NCBI GenBank assembly: GCA_030123605.1
Contig: CP126123.1
Location: 3,142,001 to 3,206,000, forward strand
Length of the DNA stretch: 64,000 nucleotides
DNA from: Nitrospira sp.
GTDB taxonomy: Bacteria; Nitrospirota; Nitrospiria; Nitrospirales; Nitrospiraceae
Reading direction: 5' to 3'
The translations under genes were made by a program, and so were the position numbers. The notes under the pieces are model-generated. The model saw only the letters and a list, made by a program, of their open reading frames with translations. It was not told the DNA's origin and searched no databases. Below are positions 1 to 8,091 of the stretch, one piece after another (position 1 is the stretch's first letter; every line of letters starts with the position of its first letter).

Positions 1-6
1 GATGCC

Positions 7-768
7 ATGAGCCTGCTCGATCAATTCTTCGTCTACCATCCCCATCCCTGGGAGGAGCGTGATTGGTCTGCCGTCAGCGGCCTGCCGTTGGAAGAGGTGT
101 GGTTTCAAGCTGCCGACGGTACGAAGTTGTTCGGGTGGTATGCGGAGCGATCTGCGACCTCTGCGGTCCTGCTCTGGTGTCACGGCAATGCCGGCAATAT
201 GATCCATCGATTGGAGAATCTTCGCGAATTGTATCGGCTCGGGTTGTCGGTCTTTCTGTTCGACTATCGAGGGTATGGGAAGAGTCAGGGGCGGCCCTCG
301 GAAGACGGGCTCTACCAGGATGCGCAGGGAGCCTATGATTACCTCACGTCGGTTCGCCGGATCAGGCCGGAACGGGTGGTGATCTTCGGCCGGTCGTTGG
401 GTGGCGCCGTCGCCGGAGAACTGGCGACACAACGGCCTGCCGTGGGTCTGCTGCTGGAGTCCTGCTTCCCCTCGATCGAAGCGGTGGCGCGCCGGCACTA
501 CATGGGGTTGCCGCTGCATTGGTTGTTGGGCGCGGCCTTCAGATTGGAGGACCGGTTGCCGCACCTCTCTCTGCCCAAGCTGTTCATCCATGGAGATCGC
601 GACGACATCATCCCGATCGAGTTGGGTCAGGAGGCCTTTGCCGCGGCGAAGGATCCGAAGGAATTTTATGTCGTGGTCGGAGCCGACCACAACAATGTGA
701 CTTCGGTGGGAGGGAGGGCCTACTTTACCAAATGGTCCGAATTCATCGCGTCCGTCCTCAGGCGGTAA
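7..768 (+). CDS. Alpha/beta hydrolase, BEM46/ABHD13-like
   Basis: Predicted serine hydrolase of 253 residues. The nucleophile elbow is GRSLGG with Ser130; the likely acid is Asp199 in HGDRDD and the base His228 in GADHNN. The oxyanion-hole segment CHGNAGN sits at residues 58-64, a spacing typical of the BEM46/ABHD13 branch of alpha/beta hydrolases. The substrate cannot be read from the sequence. No signal peptide is visible from this ATG; many relatives carry an N-terminal membrane anchor, so an upstream start outside the window is possible. It is followed by 230 bp before mlaA and shows no clear operon partner. Confidence 0.85.
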   Translation: MSLLDQFFVYHPHPWEERDWSAVSGLPLEEVWFQAADGTKLFGWYAERSATSAVLLWCHGNAGNMIHRLENLRELYRLGLSVFLFDYRGYGKSQGRPSEDGLYQDAQGAYDYLTSVRRIRPERVVIFGRSLGGAVAGELATQRPAVGLLLESCFPSIEAVARRHYMGLPLHWLLGAAFRLEDRLPHLSLPKLFIHGDRDDIIPIELGQEAFAAAKDPKEFYVVVGADHNNVTSVGGRAYFTKWSEFIASVLRR

Positions 769-773
769 CGTCC

Positions 774-803
774 GGCGCGAACCATGCGCCTTCTGCATTT
801 TTT
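774..803 (+). terminator. Weak candidate terminator after the hydrolase
   Basis: A 5-bp GC stem (GGCGC at 774-778, GCGCC at 786-790) is followed within 8 nt by a run of six T. The stem is short, so this is only suggestive. Confidence 0.3.
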
Positions 804-998
804 CTGTTCGCGATCATTTCTCTTGATAAGATGCATTGCGTATGGCGAGGCCGAGCCACCGCTCCTGGACCGGCGCGAGCCCAGGGGCCATCTGGCAGGA
901 TAATCGGCAGTTCTGATACAGTGCGTTCGTTAGTCGTCGCGTGCGATCACGGCGGCGGAATGTAGTGAGGGACCACGGGAGCAGGATAAGGAGGAATG

Positions 999-1976
999 GT
1001 GCATCGGACAGCTATGACTGTGAGACGGTTCGTCGGGGTTGTCTATATGGTTGCAGTGATGATGATGGTGGGATGTGCCGGAGGGCCATCTCGCACCACG
1101 ATGAATTCCGATGTCGGGCTTGATTCTGACAGACAAGCCGATCATCGACAGGGTGGAACGGAACCCTTATCGGACGGAGCTGCACCGTCGGCCCCTCCGG
1201 TCCCGATGTCGGTGGCGAACAAGGAGGATTCGGCAGTTGCAACGGAACCGACCAAGGAGCCGGCTGCGGATCCGTTTTACGATCCCTTTGCGAAGAGTGA
1301 CGAACCGGCAGGGGGAGAGGAGTACGATCCCTGGGAACCGCTCAACACGAAAATATTTGAATTCAACCGGCAAGTGGATCGGTGGGCGCTCAAACCGGTC
1401 GCCCAAGGCTATAACGCGATCCTCCCCGACCCGCTCCAGATCGGCATCAGCAATTTTTTCTACAATCTTCGGTTCCCCCCACGATTCATCAATAATCTTG
1501 CGCAGGGGAAATTGCGGGGTGCGGGGACTGAATTCGGCCGGTTTCTGCTGAACAGCACCGTCGGGCTCGGCGGGTTTGTCGATGTGGCGAAGTATCTGGA
1601 CATCACGACCCCGGAAGAAGACACCGGACAGACCCTCGGGTATTACGGCGTGGGCCCTGGGCCCTATTTGGTCGTACCGTTCCTTCCACCCTTCACGTTG
1701 CGGGATTTTATCGGCTACTTCGGAGACATTGCCCTGAATCCCATCAACTGGATGGTGTTTCCCATCATCGAGGTGAACGGCATTCCTTCGTTGGTCGCCC
1801 ATCACAATCGCACGACGTCTTCCATCGCCCAGATCGGCGGCCGGGTCGAGGAAGTCTTGAATGAACGGTCGCTGAACTTAGAGAAATTTCAGGGGGTGGA
1901 GGAGGCGACGCTGGATCTCTACACGGCGGTCAAGAACGCCTATCTTCAGAAGCGGCGGAATCAGATCAGGGAATAG
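999..1976 (+). CDS. mlaA: MlaA (VacJ) family phospholipid-transport lipoprotein
   Basis: Outer-membrane lipoprotein of the Mla system, which removes misplaced phospholipid from the outer leaflet. A hydrophobic signal ends at a lipobox with Cys26 (MMMVGC). A low-complexity Pro/Ala/Glu linker follows to about residue 105, then the MlaA domain opens with the hallmark YDPWEPLNTKIFEFNR and continues with long hydrophobic segments (GISNFFYNLRFPPRFINNL). The linker is longer than in the E. coli protein. The AAGGAGG at 988-994 leaves 1 nt to ATG 996 and 4 nt to GTG 999, so GTG 999 is preferred; ATG 1014 is also possible. No other mla gene is in the window. Confidence 0.9.
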   Translation: MHRTAMTVRRFVGVVYMVAVMMMVGCAGGPSRTTMNSDVGLDSDRQADHRQGGTEPLSDGAAPSAPPVPMSVANKEDSAVATEPTKEPAADPFYDPFAKSDEPAGGEEYDPWEPLNTKIFEFNRQVDRWALKPVAQGYNAILPDPLQIGISNFFYNLRFPPRFINNLAQGKLRGAGTEFGRFLLNSTVGLGGFVDVAKYLDITTPEEDTGQTLGYYGVGPGPYLVVPFLPPFTLRDFIGYFGDIALNPINWMVFPIIEVNGIPSLVAHHNRTTSSIAQIGGRVEEVLNERSLNLEKFQGVEEATLDLYTAVKNAYLQKRRNQIRE

Positions 1977-1981
1977 ACCGG

Positions 1982-3172
1982 CTACGAGATGACTTTGAGT
2001 TCCCGCCCCACCTTTGTGAAGGCGGCGACGGCCCGTTCAAGCTGCGTGCGGCTGTGGGCGGCGGACGGCTGCAGGCGGATGCGCGCCCGCCCTTTCGGCA
2101 CCACCGGGTAACTGAACCCCACCACATAGATCCCTTCTTGCAGCAGGCGATCCGCCATGTGGGCGGCGAGGCGAGCTTCGCCGAGCATCACGGGAATGAT
2201 CGGATGGTCGCCTGGGACGAGGGTGAAGCCGAGCGCCGTGAGTCGGCTGCGGAGAAACGCGGCGTTCTCCTTGAGGGCGGCGCGCAGGTTGTCGCCCTGG
2301 GCTACGAGCTTCACAGCCTTCAGGGCCGCTGCGGCGATCACCGGTGGCAGGCTGTTGGAAAAGAGATAGGGCCGTGATCGCTGCCGCAACAGTTCGATGA
2401 GTTCCTTTCGGCCGGTGGTAAATCCGCCGGCTGCGCCTCCTAGCGCCTTGCCCAAGGTACTGGTGATGAGGTCCACCCTGTCGGCGACACCGAAATGGTC
2501 GGGAGTCCCACGCCCGCCCTTCCCCAAGACTCCCGTGGCATGACTGTCGTCCACGACCACCGCCGCGTCGTATCGGTCGGCCAACTCCACAATGCGATCA
2601 AGCTTGGCGAGATCGCCGTCCATCGAAAAGACCCCGTCGGTCACGATCATCCGCGCCCGACTCGATGCCGATTCGACCAGCCGTGCCTCCAACTCTGCCA
2701 TGTCCGCGTGAGCGTACCGCAGGCGGGTGGCTTTGCAGAGGCGGATGCCGTCGATCAGGCTCGCATGGTTCAAGGCATCGCTGATGATGCTGTCCCGCTC
2801 GTCGAGAAGGGGTTCGAACAGCCCGCCGTTCGCATCGAAACAGGAGCCGTAGAGAATCGTGTCGTCCGTGCCGAGGAAGGTACTGATGGTCTGTTCGAGT
2901 TGCCCGTGCAGTTGCTGGGTTCCGCAAATGAACCGGACGGAGGCCATGCCGTAGCCATAGTCCTTGAGGCCGTCGGCGGCTGCCTGTTTCACATCCGGAT
3001 GGTTCGCCAGTCCGAGATAATTATTCGCGCAGAGGTTGATGACCTCTCCCTGCGCCACGCGGATCTCGACACTCTGCGGACTCAGGATCTGCCGCTCGGT
3101 TTTGTAGAGGCCGGATGCGCGGATGCCGGCGAGTTGTTGTTCGGCGGCGTTCTTGAGGGAGTGATAGGCCAT
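1982..3172 (-). CDS. kbl: 2-amino-3-ketobutyrate CoA ligase (glycine C-acetyltransferase)
   Basis: PLP enzyme of 396 residues, the size of E. coli Kbl (398). It cleaves 2-amino-3-ketobutyrate with CoA to glycine and acetyl-CoA, the second step of threonine breakdown. The PLP lysine is Lys242 in STLGKALGG; the DDSHATG motif around 208-214 carries the conserved Asp and His, and the NYLGLANHP segment near residue 51 is typical of alpha-oxoamine synthases. It lies 51 nt downstream of tdh on the same strand, so the pair is almost certainly one operon, in the order tdh-kbl rather than the kbl-tdh order of E. coli. Confidence 0.95.
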   Translation of the reverse strand: MAYHSLKNAAEQQLAGIRASGLYKTERQILSPQSVEIRVAQGEVINLCANNYLGLANHPDVKQAAADGLKDYGYGMASVRFICGTQQLHGQLEQTISTFLGTDDTILYGSCFDANGGLFEPLLDERDSIISDALNHASLIDGIRLCKATRLRYAHADMAELEARLVESASSRARMIVTDGVFSMDGDLAKLDRIVELADRYDAAVVVDDSHATGVLGKGGRGTPDHFGVADRVDLITSTLGKALGGAAGGFTTGRKELIELLRQRSRPYLFSNSLPPVIAAAALKAVKLVAQGDNLRAALKENAAFLRSRLTALGFTLVPGDHPIIPVMLGEARLAAHMADRLLQEGIYVVGFSYPVVPKGRARIRLQPSAAHSRTQLERAVAAFTKVGRELKVIS

Positions 3173-3223
3173 GGTGCTCGTGCGGCGGACAGCGTAAGTT
3201 CCTCACGCCTTCCGCGTCACCCG

Positions 3224-4258
3224 TCACGGAAACAAGACTACTTTGCCGCATTGACCGGATTGGATCAATTCAAATCCCCGGGCGAAGTCTTTCAACTGAA
3301 AGGTATGGGTGATGACCGGGCGGATGTTGAGGCCCGCCTTGAACAGACCGGCCAGGCGATACCAGGTGCTGAACAGACGGCGGCCCGTGATGCCGTGGAC
3401 ACGAATGCCCTTGAAGATGACTTCGTTGGCGAGGTCGCAGGTGACCGGTCCCGTGGGAATGCCGAACAGGGTGACACGGCCTCCGTTTTTGACGGAGTGG
3501 AAGGCATGGTGCAGCGCTGTGGGGTGCCCGGACATCTCTAACGAGGCATCGACACCTTCGCCCCCCGTGATGTCCTGGATAGCGGCGGCGATGGCGTCCG
3601 GCCCGTCCGTCTTCGCGTTCAGCGCATGGTCGACCCCCACCTGTTTCGCCAAGCCGAGACGGTAGTCGCTGATGTCGGTGGCGATGATCGTGGCGGCTCC
3701 GGCGGTGCGGGCCACGGCGGCGGCGAAGAGACCGGTCGGGCCGCAGCCCGTGATCAGGACGGTGTGGCCGGTCAGGTCTTCCACCAAGGCCGCATCGACG
3801 GCATTGCCCAAGGGTTCTTGCACGGAGGCCAATTCAGGCGGAATGTCCGGCGAGGTTTTCCAGAGCACCGTTTCGGGGAGGACGACAAAGTCGGCGAACG
3901 ACCCGTCCAGATCGATCCCGAGAATCCGATAGTTCTTGCAGACGTGGGCCTGGCCGGTGCGACATTGAAAGCAGGCGCCGCAGGTCAGGTGTGATTCGGC
4001 CGCGACATAGTCTCCCACCCGCACCAGTGTGACATCCGTCCCGACGGCGACGACCTCCCCGCACATTTCATGGCCGATCGTTCTGGGAGGGTGAATGCGG
4101 CTGTGGGCCCAGGCATCCCAATTGTAAATGTGGGCATCGGTTCCACAGAGCGAAGTGGCCTTGACCCGGATGACCGCGTCGGAGGGACCAGGCGTGGGAT
4201 CGGGGCGGTCGGTGTAGGTCAAGCCGGGCCGGGCGGAAGTTTTGACGAGTGCATGCAT
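3224..4258 (-). CDS. tdh: L-threonine 3-dehydrogenase
   Basis: Zinc-dependent medium-chain dehydrogenase of 344 residues (E. coli Tdh 341). It oxidises threonine to 2-amino-3-ketobutyrate with NAD+, feeding Kbl next door. Visible features are the catalytic-zinc segment LCGTDAHIYNWD, the GHEMCGEVV motif, the structural-zinc cysteines in LTCGACFQCRTGQAHVC, and the nucleotide-binding GCGPTGLFAA. The ATG at 4258 is chosen because homologues start at this MHALVK-type end; the frame continues upstream without homology. No ribosome-binding site precedes this ATG, while a TATAAT lies 6 nt upstream, which suggests a leaderless message. Confidence 0.95.
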   Translation of the reverse strand: MHALVKTSARPGLTYTDRPDPTPGPSDAVIRVKATSLCGTDAHIYNWDAWAHSRIHPPRTIGHEMCGEVVAVGTDVTLVRVGDYVAAESHLTCGACFQCRTGQAHVCKNYRILGIDLDGSFADFVVLPETVLWKTSPDIPPELASVQEPLGNAVDAALVEDLTGHTVLITGCGPTGLFAAAVARTAGAATIIATDISDYRLGLAKQVGVDHALNAKTDGPDAIAAAIQDITGGEGVDASLEMSGHPTALHHAFHSVKNGGRVTLFGIPTGPVTCDLANEVIFKGIRVHGITGRRLFSTWYRLAGLFKAGLNIRPVITHTFQLKDFARGFELIQSGQCGKVVLFP

Positions 4259-4264
4259 GGGCTC

Positions 4265-4270
4265 ATTATA
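4265..4270 (-). promoter_or_regulatory. Candidate -10 box for tdh-kbl
   Basis: Perfect TATAAT on the minus strand, with 6 nt between it and the tdh ATG (4258). Transcription would start at or within a base or two of the ATG. No convincing -35 hexamer is seen at 16-18 nt. Confidence 0.5.
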
Positions 4271-4405
4271 ACAAGACGGTGAAAAATGCCCAGTTGAAGC
4301 GAGAACTCGTCCGCACAGGGGCGGCGGCACGTTTCCGCGGGGAAGGAAGGTGGGGCGGCAATCATCGGTCGGGTCACACCGTATCTTCTCAAGGCAAAAA
4401 ACGGG

Positions 4406-4434
4406 TTGAACTGGGTAGGGCGCCTGGGTAGGAT
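4406..4434 (+). promoter_or_regulatory. Sigma70-type promoter for the TonB-like gene
   Basis: TTGAAC (4406-4411), 17-nt spacer, TAGGAT (4429-4434). The expected start of transcription is at about 4441, which is the A of the ATG of the next gene; no ribosome-binding site is visible. Confidence 0.55.
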
Positions 4435-4440
4435 GCGATT

Positions 4441-5475
4441 ATGCGGTGCGGTCTCCACAAGGCTCTCGGCTGTTCTGTCGCCGGACTAGGGCTGGCACTG
4501 TGCCTTGCGTTGCTGCCTCTTCCGGCAGAAGCCGGTCCCTCTCCCTCCTCGCCGTCTCCCTCTCCGAAACGATGGGCGCAATTTGAACTGGTGAGCACCG
4601 AGGCGGACGGAACCGTGCAGGCGGGCAAAGATCTCGTACTCAGCGTCACGCTCGGCGGCGTGCCGGCCGGGATTGAATCGGTCATGGCGATCATCGAATC
4701 GCACGGGTTTCAGAGTCAGACGGTGTCGCTGAGCGAAGATCCGACGGCGGCGGTCTACCAGGGCACGGCGATTTTGGAGCCCAATTCGACCTTGAAGAGC
4801 CGGACGACCGTGCACCCGAAGGCCGTCCGAGTCCGGGTGACCTTCGCCCGCGCCAAAATCACGGGGCTCGAAGAGTTCTTGAAGCGGGATGTGTATGTCA
4901 CGCTCGGCGACAAGCCGCCCGAAGGGGACGAGGCTGAAACACCACCGGGGCCTCCGGTCGAGAATTCCGAGGGCGACGCGGCGGCGGTGCAAAAGGCGAC
5001 GGAGCAGGTGATGGCCGTCAATGCGACGATTGCCGAGGAAGATCTCTTGCCCTTGCCGACGCCGGGGGAATCGAAAGCCTATTGGAAACAGGTGAGTGAC
5101 TTGATCAGCCGGAACTGGAGCCGGCAAGTCCGTTCCATCCGCCGCGCGCCCAGCAGTGAAACGGTGCGCGTGCAGTTCAAGATGTATGCAAGCGGCGTCG
5201 CGCAGCTGATTCAGTTGGAAAAAAGCTCCGGGGCGCGGGATATCAACGACGCCGGATTGCAAACGATCATCCATGCCCATCCGTTCCCTCCGATCCCGCC
5301 CGGCGTGGGCGGAGACGTCGTGGACGTGCATGTGCGCATGCGTACCGGGGCGAAAGTCGCAACCCGCGACGTGCAGATGACGGTGGAGAAAAAACCGTCC
5401 AAACCTGCCGCTCCCCAGGCCTCACCACCATCACCACAAGAAGGAGCCGCTGCGAGCGGTGCTGCAAAGGAGTGA
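4441..5475 (+). CDS. Periplasmic protein with TonB C-terminal-like domain
   Basis: Secreted protein of 344 residues. A signal peptide ends near residue 31 (LPAEA), followed by a Ser/Pro repeat stretch. Residues about 45-160 form an unidentified beta-rich region (KDLVLSVTLGGVP). Residues about 205-295 resemble the TonB C-terminal fold: SYWKQ-like opening AYWKQVSDLISRNW, then VRVQFKMYASGVAQLIQLEKSSG and the DAGLQTII/FPPIPPG elements. The usual N-terminal membrane anchor of TonB is replaced by a cleavable-looking signal, so it is probably not an energy transducer itself. The tail is Pro/Ala-rich. It ends 2 nt before the YceI gene start and is co-transcribed with it. Confidence 0.7.
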   Translation: MRCGLHKALGCSVAGLGLALCLALLPLPAEAGPSPSSPSPSPKRWAQFELVSTEADGTVQAGKDLVLSVTLGGVPAGIESVMAIIESHGFQSQTVSLSEDPTAAVYQGTAILEPNSTLKSRTTVHPKAVRVRVTFARAKITGLEEFLKRDVYVTLGDKPPEGDEAETPPGPPVENSEGDAAAVQKATEQVMAVNATIAEEDLLPLPTPGESKAYWKQVSDLISRNWSRQVRSIRRAPSSETVRVQFKMYASGVAQLIQLEKSSGARDINDAGLQTIIHAHPFPPIPPGVGGDVVDVHVRMRTGAKVATRDVQMTVEKKPSKPAAPQASPPSPQEGAAASGAAKE

Positions 5476-5477
5476 CT

Positions 5478-6089
5478 ATGACGAATCGAACGGGTCGTGC
5501 GTGGGTCATGTTGTGCGTGGGCGCGAGTGTGTTGATCGGTGCGACGGTGGGGCAGGCCGAAATGGCACGCTACGATGTGGATCTGGAGCATTCGATCGTG
5601 GAGTTCAAGGTCGCCCATATGGTGATCTCCAAAACGACCGGGCATTTCAAGGACTATACCGGGTTCATCGAGATGGATCCTGATGCCGGCACCGTCAAGG
5701 GCATCGAAGCCGTGATCAAGACGGCCTCGGTGACCACCAACCATGAAAAGCGCGACACCCATCTGCGCACGCCCGATTTCTTCGATGTCGAAAAGTATCC
5801 GACCATGACCTACAGGATGAAAAGTTACAAAAAGAACGGTGAGGGGTACAGCGCGGTGGGCGATCTGACGCTGCACGGCGTGACGAAAGAGATCACCCTG
5901 GTCGGTAATTTCAACGGCGTGACCAAGGATCCCTGGGGCAATACCCGCGCGGGCTTTACGGCCGAGGGCAAGGTGAACCGGAAGGATTTCGGCATGGTGT
6001 GGAACAAAGCGCTCGACAGCGGCGGGCTTGTCGTGGGGGACGAGGTGTTCATCAAGCTGGATATCGAGTGCATCAAGGCGAAGTCGTAA
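5478..6089 (+). CDS. YceI family periplasmic protein
   Basis: Lipocalin-like beta-barrel protein of 203 residues that binds a long hydrophobic (isoprenoid-type) ligand in characterised relatives. A signal peptide ends near residue 26 (GATVGQAEM). The mature part has the family pattern: YDVDLEHSIVEFKVAHM, GHFKDYTGFIEMD, HLRTPDFFDVEKYPTMTY, GDLTLHGVTKEITL and a closing FGMVWN. AAAGGAG at 5466-5472 is 5 nt before ATG 5478, which decides the start over the in-frame GTG at 5472. It follows the TonB-like gene by 2 nt. The ligand in this organism is unknown. Confidence 0.9.
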   Translation: MTNRTGRAWVMLCVGASVLIGATVGQAEMARYDVDLEHSIVEFKVAHMVISKTTGHFKDYTGFIEMDPDAGTVKGIEAVIKTASVTTNHEKRDTHLRTPDFFDVEKYPTMTYRMKSYKKNGEGYSAVGDLTLHGVTKEITLVGNFNGVTKDPWGNTRAGFTAEGKVNRKDFGMVWNKALDSGGLVVGDEVFIKLDIECIKAKS

Positions 6090-6406
6090 GCAGAAATCTC
6101 TCCTTTTCGTTCTGCGCGTCTGCCCGGCGACCCAACCGGGTAGACGCGGTGAAAGCGGCGCACGTGGCGGGGTATCCCTGAGTAGAGGGGATGCAGGCCG
6201 CCCCCTTCTCGTGACGCCGATCTTGGCATAACAGCAGTTGGTTGCATCGCAGGGAGACCGGCTTCGGACGCTCTCGTCGCGCCAAGGCCGGTCCATGTCG
6301 GTTTCTGAGCCGGGTCGGACGGAGCACCTGGGTGAGAGACGGTTCGCGGAATGATTCCGGGGATCGGGTGAACTCGCGGGAGAAAGGAAGAAGGGGGAAA
6401 ACACCC
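6090..6406 (+). other. Structured intergenic region, 317 nt
   Basis: No gene is seen. Two strong hairpins stand out: GTCTGCCCGG/CCGGGTAGAC (6118-6145) and a nested one made of GGCGG/CCGCC (6166-6170, 6198-6202) enclosing GTATCCC/GGGATGC (6172-6178, 6188-6194). Neither is followed by a T-run, so they are not simple terminators. They could belong to a leader RNA or small RNA for the next gene; I could not match them to a known riboswitch. Confidence 0.4.
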
Positions 6407-7057
6407 ATGTCCAACAAGAGCGCTGGAAAATTCGATCTTCACCTCGGTAGGATAGGTGGGATGTGGACTTGTAAGCTGTTCGGGCTGGCGGCGGTTCTCT
6501 GGAGCCTGAGCGTGATCGAGGCGGGGGCGTTGGAGTTTACCGCCGATCAGGTGACCAAGATCAATGGGCGCATTCAGAAGGCCAACATCTATTACCGGGA
6601 CAACATGTGGCGGATCGAACACCACACGATGAGCCCGGTCAATGTCAGCATCGTGCGCAAGGACAAGCAGCTGGTGTGGCTGTTGTTGTCGCGGATGAAA
6701 CACTTCAAAACCATGCCCTACAGCGCCGAACAGGATCTGAAGGTGTCGGAGCGGTTGGAAGGAGAAGTTTCGCGCGAAGAGATCGGAACGGAAACGCGCG
6801 AAGGGCATCCGACGACCCTCTACGAAGTGACGGTCAAGCAAGGTGAGCGGACGGAGGTCTACTATCAGTGGCTGGCTACGGACATTCGTTTTCCCATGAA
6901 GCTGGCCAAGAAAGACGGAAGTTGGATCGTCGAGTATCAGCACGTCAAGCTGCGGCCCGTGATCGACTATCTATTTCAGTTGCCCCTCAACTTCGAACCG
7001 TTGGAAGAGTTTGATCAGCCGCCGGCTGCGTCGGAACCGAGTCAGCAGCCGATGTAA
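6407..7057 (+). CDS. Secreted protein, LolA/DUF4412-like fold suspected
   Basis: Periplasmic protein of 216 residues. The start at ATG 6407 has a purine-rich AAGGGGG 8 nt upstream; ATG 6461 (GGTGGG just upstream) is the alternative and gives a more ordinary signal peptide. The hydrophobic core is LFGLAAVLWSLSVIEAGA. The mature part is a run of beta strands (NGRIQKANIYYRDNMWRIEH, SIVRKDKQLVWLLLS) reminiscent of LolA-type lipid-binding sheets, but the match is by eye. It lies just upstream of the first FGE-fold gene (31 nt), so the two may be expressed together. Function is not established. Confidence 0.7.
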   Translation: MSNKSAGKFDLHLGRIGGMWTCKLFGLAAVLWSLSVIEAGALEFTADQVTKINGRIQKANIYYRDNMWRIEHHTMSPVNVSIVRKDKQLVWLLLSRMKHFKTMPYSAEQDLKVSERLEGEVSREEIGTETREGHPTTLYEVTVKQGERTEVYYQWLATDIRFPMKLAKKDGSWIVEYQHVKLRPVIDYLFQLPLNFEPLEEFDQPPAASEPSQQPM

Positions 7058-7088
7058 TGTTTGAGTCGATACAAGGAGGGTGGTCATT

Positions 7089-8015
7089 GTGCAAAAGGCG
7101 GGGATGACTGCGTGGACCATGGTAGTGAGCCTATTGGGGCTGAGCGGGGTCGTGTCAGCGCTGGATGTGGCCGACGTGACCAGGGAATGGACTCCGGAGG
7201 GAAAGAAGCTCGCGGCAGAACGGATCAAGCTGCCCGCCCATGACGAGATGATCCGCATTCCGGCCGGTGAGTTTCTCATGGGGAGCGACAAAAAGATCGA
7301 TAAGAACGCCTATCTGGCCGAGTTCCCACAACACAAGGTCTATCTGGATGCCTACGAGATCGACAAATACGAAGTGACCACCGTGCAGTTCTTGAAATTC
7401 GTGTTGGCCTCGAATCGCGATCCCTTGATCGACTGGCAGTACGATGGCGGAAATTTTCAGGAGACGATGGTCGGTCACCCCGTCATGCATGTGTCCTGGT
7501 TCGACGCGGAGGCCTATTGCAAATGGGCGGGCAAACGGCTCCCGACCGAGGCTGAATGGGAGAAGGCCGCGCGCGGTACCGATGGCCGCATCTACCCCTG
7601 GGGCAACCAGATGGCGGGTCTCTCTCGCGCCAACTTCGGCCGGACCGGCCTGTCCGGTCCGGTGCGGGACCGCCCGGAGCGGTTGTTGCTGTATCCGCCG
7701 ATCATCTCCGTCGATAAGTACGACAATGCCGCCGGCCCCTACGGCGCGTTTCAGATGGCCGGCAATGTCGCCGAGTGGGTGGCGGATTGGTTCGATCCGA
7801 AATATTATGCGGTCGCGCCGGACAAAAACCCCAAGGGGCCGGAGACCGGCACCCAGCGGAGCTTTCGAGGCGGCGGCTGGATCGACAGCACCCCCAGCGT
7901 CCGCGCGGCGCAGCGCAACGGGACGGACCCGAACACCAAGATGAATTGGATGGGGTTCCGTTGTGCGCGAGATGCGAAGGAAGGGGCGGCCGCCCCGGTG
8001 TCCGATGTCAAGTGA
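7089..8015 (+). CDS. FGE/SUMF1-fold secreted protein (copy 1)
   Basis: Formylglycine-generating-enzyme-sulfatase domain protein of 308 residues with a signal peptide (VVSLLGLSGVVSALD). The domain runs from about residue 50: IPAGEFLMGSD, AYEIDKYEVT, PVMHVSWFDAEAYCKWAGKRLPTEAEWEKAARG, GNVAEWVADWFDPKYY, and the end FRGGGWIDSTPSVRAAQRN...GFRCARD. True sulfatase-activating enzymes use two cysteines in the RGGS/NRYR segment; here that stretch has none, so sulfatase activation is unlikely. GTG 7089 is chosen because AAGGAGGG (7073-7080) is 8 nt away. A paralogue lies at 10175-11014. No sulfatase substrate is encoded nearby. Confidence 0.88.
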   Translation: MQKAGMTAWTMVVSLLGLSGVVSALDVADVTREWTPEGKKLAAERIKLPAHDEMIRIPAGEFLMGSDKKIDKNAYLAEFPQHKVYLDAYEIDKYEVTTVQFLKFVLASNRDPLIDWQYDGGNFQETMVGHPVMHVSWFDAEAYCKWAGKRLPTEAEWEKAARGTDGRIYPWGNQMAGLSRANFGRTGLSGPVRDRPERLLLYPPIISVDKYDNAAGPYGAFQMAGNVAEWVADWFDPKYYAVAPDKNPKGPETGTQRSFRGGGWIDSTPSVRAAQRNGTDPNTKMNWMGFRCARDAKEGAAAPVSDVK

Positions 8016-8091
8016 CCGCAGCGGATCGTAACGTCGGCCGCAGAGCATTCTCGTCTTCGTCCGCCGTGTTGCTCAGGAAAGGCATTTTGCC

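Noticed and set aside
1982-3541. Long plus-strand reading frames opposite kbl and tdh (for example 2495-3541)
   Set aside because: High-GC antisense shadows: the minus-strand frames have clear enzyme motifs, the plus-strand frames none.
4441-5475. True TonB energy transducer
   Set aside because: It has a cleavable-looking signal peptide instead of the N-terminal anchor, and no ExbB/ExbD genes are near.
6090-6406. c-di-GMP or cobalamin riboswitch
   Set aside because: The hairpins are strong, but the conserved core sequences of those classes are not found.
7089-8015. Sulfatase-activating formylglycine-generating enzyme
   Set aside because: The catalytic cysteine pair is absent.
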